Below the pieces are notes generated by a model. It worked only from the letters and a program-made list of their open reading frames with translations. It did not search any database and was not told where the DNA came from. Source: Pedobacter indicus (GTDB lineage Bacteria > Bacteroidota > Bacteroidia > Sphingobacteriales > Sphingobacteriaceae). From it: a stretch of DNA of 64,000 nucleotides. Shown piece after piece: positions 61,272 through 64,000 of this stretch. How positions within the stretch are numbered: the stretch's first letter is position 1; each line of letters opens with the position of its first letter. The DNA is taken from the NCBI RefSeq assembly GCF_003449035.1, contig NZ_QRGB01000001.1, positions 2,480,001 through 2,544,000 on the forward strand, in the 5' to 3' direction. The position numbers and the translations under genes are program-made.

Positions 61272-61937
61272 GTGGAGAAATTAGCTATACATATTGTAGA
61301 AGACGAAGTAATCATTGCCATGGACCTGGAAGATATTGTAACAAATCTGGGTCATCGGGTTGTACAGGTGTCTACTTCTTATGAGGAGGCTTTTGAACAT
61401 TTGGACAATAATAAGGCGGATATCTTTTTGGTGGATATTTCACTGAAGGGTGTAAACGAGGGTTTGAACCTGGCGACGGAGCTGGATAAAAGGGATATTC
61501 CGCATATTTACATTTCTTCGCATAAGGATGAGATGACGATTCAGAAGGCGCGGGCTACGAATGCTTACGGCTATGTGATTAAGCCTTTTGATGTGGGGGA
61601 TATTTTTGTTGCGCTTGAGATGGCAATCGGTCGCATTAAGGGTGAAAAGGCGCGGCGGTCTACGATCATCAACGAGGGGGGCACAAAAAACATTGTAAAC
61701 TTTATTGATATCCTGTACGCGGAAGCGGACGGGAACTATACGCATATTTATACGGTGGAACGGAAATTTACGCTGCGCGCTAACCTGAAGCGCACGCATC
61801 AGGAGGTGCTGAACCATGATTGGTTTAAGCGGGTGCATAAGTCTTTTGTGGTGAATGAACGACACATTGATAAGATTTTACACACGCATGTGATCTTGAA
61901 GTCTGGGGAGGTGATTCCGGTGAGTAAAAACTATTAA
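61272..61937 (+). CDS. LytTR-family response regulator
   Basis: 221 residues from a GTG at 61272. The receiver domain (1-120) has the acidic pocket (EDE), phosphoacceptor Asp in FLVDISLKG (about 55) and the K in YVIKPFDVG. The LytTR DNA-binding domain (about 140-221) reads FIDILYAEADGNYTHIYTVE, then LRANLKRTHQEVL and WFKRVHKSFVVNERHIDKIL. It is divergent from the wza-to-43489 operon, with 268 bases between, so it probably controls capsule expression. No histidine kinase is adjacent; signal input may come from a separately encoded kinase. Confidence 0.92.
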   Translation: MEKLAIHIVEDEVIIAMDLEDIVTNLGHRVVQVSTSYEEAFEHLDNNKADIFLVDISLKGVNEGLNLATELDKRDIPHIYISSHKDEMTIQKARATNAYGYVIKPFDVGDIFVALEMAIGRIKGEKARRSTIINEGGTKNIVNFIDILYAEADGNYTHIYTVERKFTLRANLKRTHQEVLNHDWFKRVHKSFVVNERHIDKILHTHVILKSGEVIPVSKNY

Positions 61938-62016
61938 CTTGGTAACTTCAACACTGGTATTCAATACAATATTCAAAATCGCCTACTTTAGTTTAAATGT
62001 TCTTCCTGTTTTAAGT

Positions 62017-62973
62017 TTATATTTTAAATCCTGAACTTTGATTTGTTCTTAATTGCATGCGTCGCCCTCCATTCTTTTTACTTTCATCTGCCGCAATAAT
62101 AAACGCCATGATTTCAAGGGTTTCTTCTAGGCTAACTGGAGATTTCTTTTCCTCAAAAAAATTGATAATCTCAGAAGCTATTGGTTCGAAACCTTCGAAA
62201 CCACCTAAAATAATATTTGATTTCTGTCCGAACACTACTCCTCCAAACCCATCGCTGCCCCTTCTTGCTCCTCTAAATGTTCCTATTCTTCCGTCACGCC
62301 ATTGTCCAATTAAATAGTCATAGTTTTCATTATTAATTCTTTGGACACTTGTACACCCCGGCCCCATTATAGCAAAAAGCATCTCAATACCATTGATAGC
62401 ATTCCAAAGTAAATCAGGTTCTGAACCATCAAAATGGGCTGGACTATAAGTATGCGCACCTAAAATTTTTCCTACCCTCCATTTACTTATCCAATTGTCT
62501 AGTCGCCTAATACTATCTATAAACCTCAAAGAGGAAGAAGAGAAAACTGGCGTATTGTGACGTTTAGAAGAGCGATAAATTGACAGCGCGTCATCCCATG
62601 ACCCAGCGAGAGGTTTATGGATAAATACTGGCTTGCCTGCTTCGATAGCTAGAAGCGCTTGTTCCCGATGCACGCGCCCATCATTACTTGTGATTATAAC
62701 ACAGTCAACAAGTTGTAAGAGTTCTTTAATTGAATGCACTATATTCACACCAAGTCTTCTTAACGCTTCACTATATTCAGGAACTCTAGCACTTCTATAA
62801 GTTAAATCTCTCGTTCCGTGGGGATAAGCCGCGGAGACACGATAACCGTAGTATTTCCCTTCGTCAGAGACTTTGTTAATTATCCTTGTTAATTCAACCG
62901 ACAGCATATGGTCAAGTCCTATAATTCCAATACGTCTGCTTTCCCGGGGTGGCTTTTTGTTCATAATATTCAT
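62017..62973 (-). CDS. Gfo/Idh/MocA-family oxidoreductase
   Basis: 318 residues. N-terminal NAD(P)-binding region RRIGIIGLDHMLSVELTRII; the family Lys is seen in GKPVFIHKPLAGSWDDALSI (EKP-like motif as HKP, about 118-120). The C-terminal alpha/beta half includes SPAHFDGSEPDLLWNAINGI with the WxxxHxxD-like loop partly altered (PDLLWNAINGIEML instead of GLYWYGIHGxE). Members of this family oxidise or epimerise sugars or inositols. It lies between two LytTR DNA-binding domains, which suggests that it arrived by insertion or recombination. Substrate unknown. Confidence 0.8.
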   Translation of the reverse strand: MNIMNKKPPRESRRIGIIGLDHMLSVELTRIINKVSDEGKYYGYRVSAAYPHGTRDLTYRSARVPEYSEALRRLGVNIVHSIKELLQLVDCVIITSNDGRVHREQALLAIEAGKPVFIHKPLAGSWDDALSIYRSSKRHNTPVFSSSSLRFIDSIRRLDNWISKWRVGKILGAHTYSPAHFDGSEPDLLWNAINGIEMLFAIMGPGCTSVQRINNENYDYLIGQWRDGRIGTFRGARRGSDGFGGVVFGQKSNIILGGFEGFEPIASEIINFFEEKKSPVSLEETLEIMAFIIAADESKKNGGRRMQLRTNQSSGFKI

Positions 62974-63113
62974 AAATCTTAAGAGCTTAAATTAAGGACT
63001 GACCATGATCACAATGCAAATTATAATATTATTTCACAACCGAAATAGCAGCTTGTTTTCGAAGTTACATAAATACAGTTAAATATTACTGCAATAAAAC
63101 AAATATATATTGA

Positions 63114-63371
63114 AATATAAAAAGCATCGTTCACTTTATTGATATCCTTTACGCGGAAGCGGACGGGAATTATACGCATATCTATACGGTAGACCGAAAG
63201 TATACGCTGCGCGCTAACCTGAAGCGCACGCACCAGGAGGTGCTGAACCATGATTGGTTTAAGCGGGTGCATAAGTCTTTTGTGGTAAACGAACGCCACA
63301 TTGATAAGATTCTGCACACGCATGTGATGCTGAGGTCTGGTGAGGTGATTCCGGTGAGTAAGAATTATTGA
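63114..63371 (+). pseudogene. Headless LytTR DNA-binding domain (second copy)
   Basis: The frame downstream of a TGA at 63111 has no ATG and reads KSIVHFIDILYAEADGNYTH, then IYTVDRKYTLRANLKRTHQE and WFKRVHKSFVVNERHIDKIL, ending PVSKNY. This nearly repeats residues 139-221 of the regulator at 61272-61937, with only a few amino-acid changes but many synonymous ones. The receiver domain is absent. It is a remnant of a diverged paralogue rather than a fresh duplicate. Confidence 0.88.
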
Positions 63372-63472
63372 TTCACAAAGGTGCTGAAAATGATAGGTGG
63401 GGCTAGTGAGGGGGAAATTTCATATATTTGTGGTAGAGGCAAATATTGTCATTTTATTAAATATAAGAAGCT

Positions 63473-63700
63473 ATGAAATTAACGATAAATATCGAAGGGG
63501 AAGCCGCTGAACGAAAAATCAAGGCACTGCTAGATAAGTTAGGGGTGGAATATTCAATCGACAAAGATAGTCAGTCTTATAAATGGTGGGAGGATCAACT
63601 ACTGGTTCAAGAATTACATGAACGTTCTCAGCGGCTAAAATCAGGACAAGACGTAGGTGTAACTTTTGATGAAGTAAAACGCCGGTTAAATTCTAAATAA
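63473..63700 (+). CDS. Antitoxin-like protein of a RelB/ParD-type pair
   Basis: 75 residues: MKLTINIEGEAAERKIKALL, then a helical second half (DQLLVQELHERSQRLKSGQD..GVTFDEVKRRLNSK). Its position 22 bases upstream of a ParE/RelE-like toxin and its C-terminal toxin-binding helix pattern (SG.D.G.TFDEVKxRL) support an antitoxin. A DNA-binding domain is not clear, so autoregulation is uncertain. Confidence 0.75.
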   Translation: MKLTINIEGEAAERKIKALLDKLGVEYSIDKDSQSYKWWEDQLLVQELHERSQRLKSGQDVGVTFDEVKRRLNSK

Positions 63701-63722
63701 ATAGATAGTATAATCAAAAAAA

Positions 63723-64000
63723 GTGTCGCTCACAGTTATTCTTTCTTCAGTTGCAGAAATGGAATTGCAGGAATCTTACGAATGGTATGAGTATAAACAA
63801 GCGGGATTGGGTGAAAGGTTTCTTGGACAAATTGAGGCATCGATTAATGCAATTGTTCTTAATCCCGAATTATATCCAATAAAAATTAGATCATTTCGCC
63901 AATACGTTGTATCCAAATTTCCATATATTATTGTCTATGAACTAATTTCAGAGCAACGATTAATACATATCCTTCATATATTTCATACTGATAGAAATCC
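63723..64000 (+). CDS. ParE/RelE-like toxin (cut by the window end)
   Basis: Begins at a GTG at 63723 (SLTVILSSVAEMELQESYEW) and reads through YEYKQAGLGERFLGQIEASI, FRQYVVSKFPYIIVYELISE and LIHILHIFHTDRNP before the edge. These match ParE-type RelE-superfamily toxins, including the RxxxVxKFPYxIxY core and the FHxxRNP end. The stop codon is outside the window. ParE toxins poison DNA gyrase while RelE relatives cut mRNA; the subfamily cannot be fixed here. Confidence 0.85.
   Translation, partial: MSLTVILSSVAEMELQESYEWYEYKQAGLGERFLGQIEASINAIVLNPELYPIKIRSFRQYVVSKFPYIIVYELISEQRLIHILHIFHTDRN

Noticed and set aside
61440-61865. Minus-strand ORF of 141 codons opposite the LytTR regulator
   Set aside because: It is antisense to a strongly supported regulator, and a similar ORF at 63021-63323 exists only because the LytTR domain is present twice.

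Overview
The window reads as chromosomal DNA from a member of the Bacteroidota, most likely family Sphingobacteriaceae (Sphingobacterium/Pedobacter-like). This placement rests on gene content: a SusC/SusD pair, fimbrillin-like lipoproteins, DUF6266 and DUF6520 proteins, a TlpA-like thioredoxin protein and Wza/Wzc proteins of Bacteroidota type. Several promoters also fit the TAnnTTTG -7 element of this phylum. No rRNA, tRNA or CRISPR array was seen.

Layout. (1) 1-1286: the end of a polysaccharide region (partial epimerase, WecA-like initiating transferase). (2) 1331-6188: a cell-surface locus with two fimbrillin-like lipoproteins (one split by a frameshift), an OmpA-type protein and a small conserved peptide. 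(3) 6373-8452: gene debris, with truncated PutP-like and AGCS symporters, a truncated membrane protein and a truncated DUF421 gene. (4) 8508-10407: a candidate small RNA, then a umuDC-like pair behind a perfect palindrome that overlaps its promoter; the UmuD-like protein lacks the Ser/Lys dyad. (5) 10520-15667: a broken GIY-YIG nuclease gene and a compact three-gene operon (unknown protein, AAA ATPase, HNH nuclease) resembling Septu-type defence with an additional first gene. (6) 15850-17291: relics of another glycan locus. (7) 17298-22948: two DUF6266-centred modules, one carrying a lysis-cassette-like set (3-TM protein, CHAP amidase, lipoprotein with a C-terminal TM).

(8) 23275-31811: an unknown gene, a Crp/Fnr regulator, tandem hairpins, then MauE-like and DUF6520 genes facing a tlpA-susC-susD operon. 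(9) 32513-40409: a 2420-residue multi-LamG protein, an XRE regulator and a second RNA/terminator element sharing a 26-nt segment with the first. (10) 40613-43519: a PagL-like outer-membrane deacylase, an IS3 remnant, a decayed nucleotidyltransferase/HEPN gene and a 2H phosphoesterase. (11) 43489-61003: a Wzx/Wzy-type capsule or exopolysaccharide locus on the minus strand. It runs from Wza and Wzc through nucleotide-sugar dehydrogenase, flippase, polymerase, beta-helix protein, glycosyltransferases, UDP-GlcNAc 2-epimerase and UDP-glucose dehydrogenase to the initiating transferase. (12) 61272-64000: a LytTR response regulator, a Gfo/Idh/MocA oxidoreductase, a second headless LytTR domain, and a RelB/ParE-like toxin-antitoxin pair cut by the window edge.

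How the parts work together: the capsule operon contains the main functions expected for Wzx/Wzy-dependent export of an acidic heteropolysaccharide, and the divergent LytTR regulator is a plausible controller. The SusCD/TlpA/MauE/DUF6520 group looks like an outer-membrane uptake system coupled to thiol redox chemistry. Regions 6-17 kb and 41.8-42.8 kb are accessory DNA with many truncated genes. All functional calls come from reading the sequence; no database search was run.
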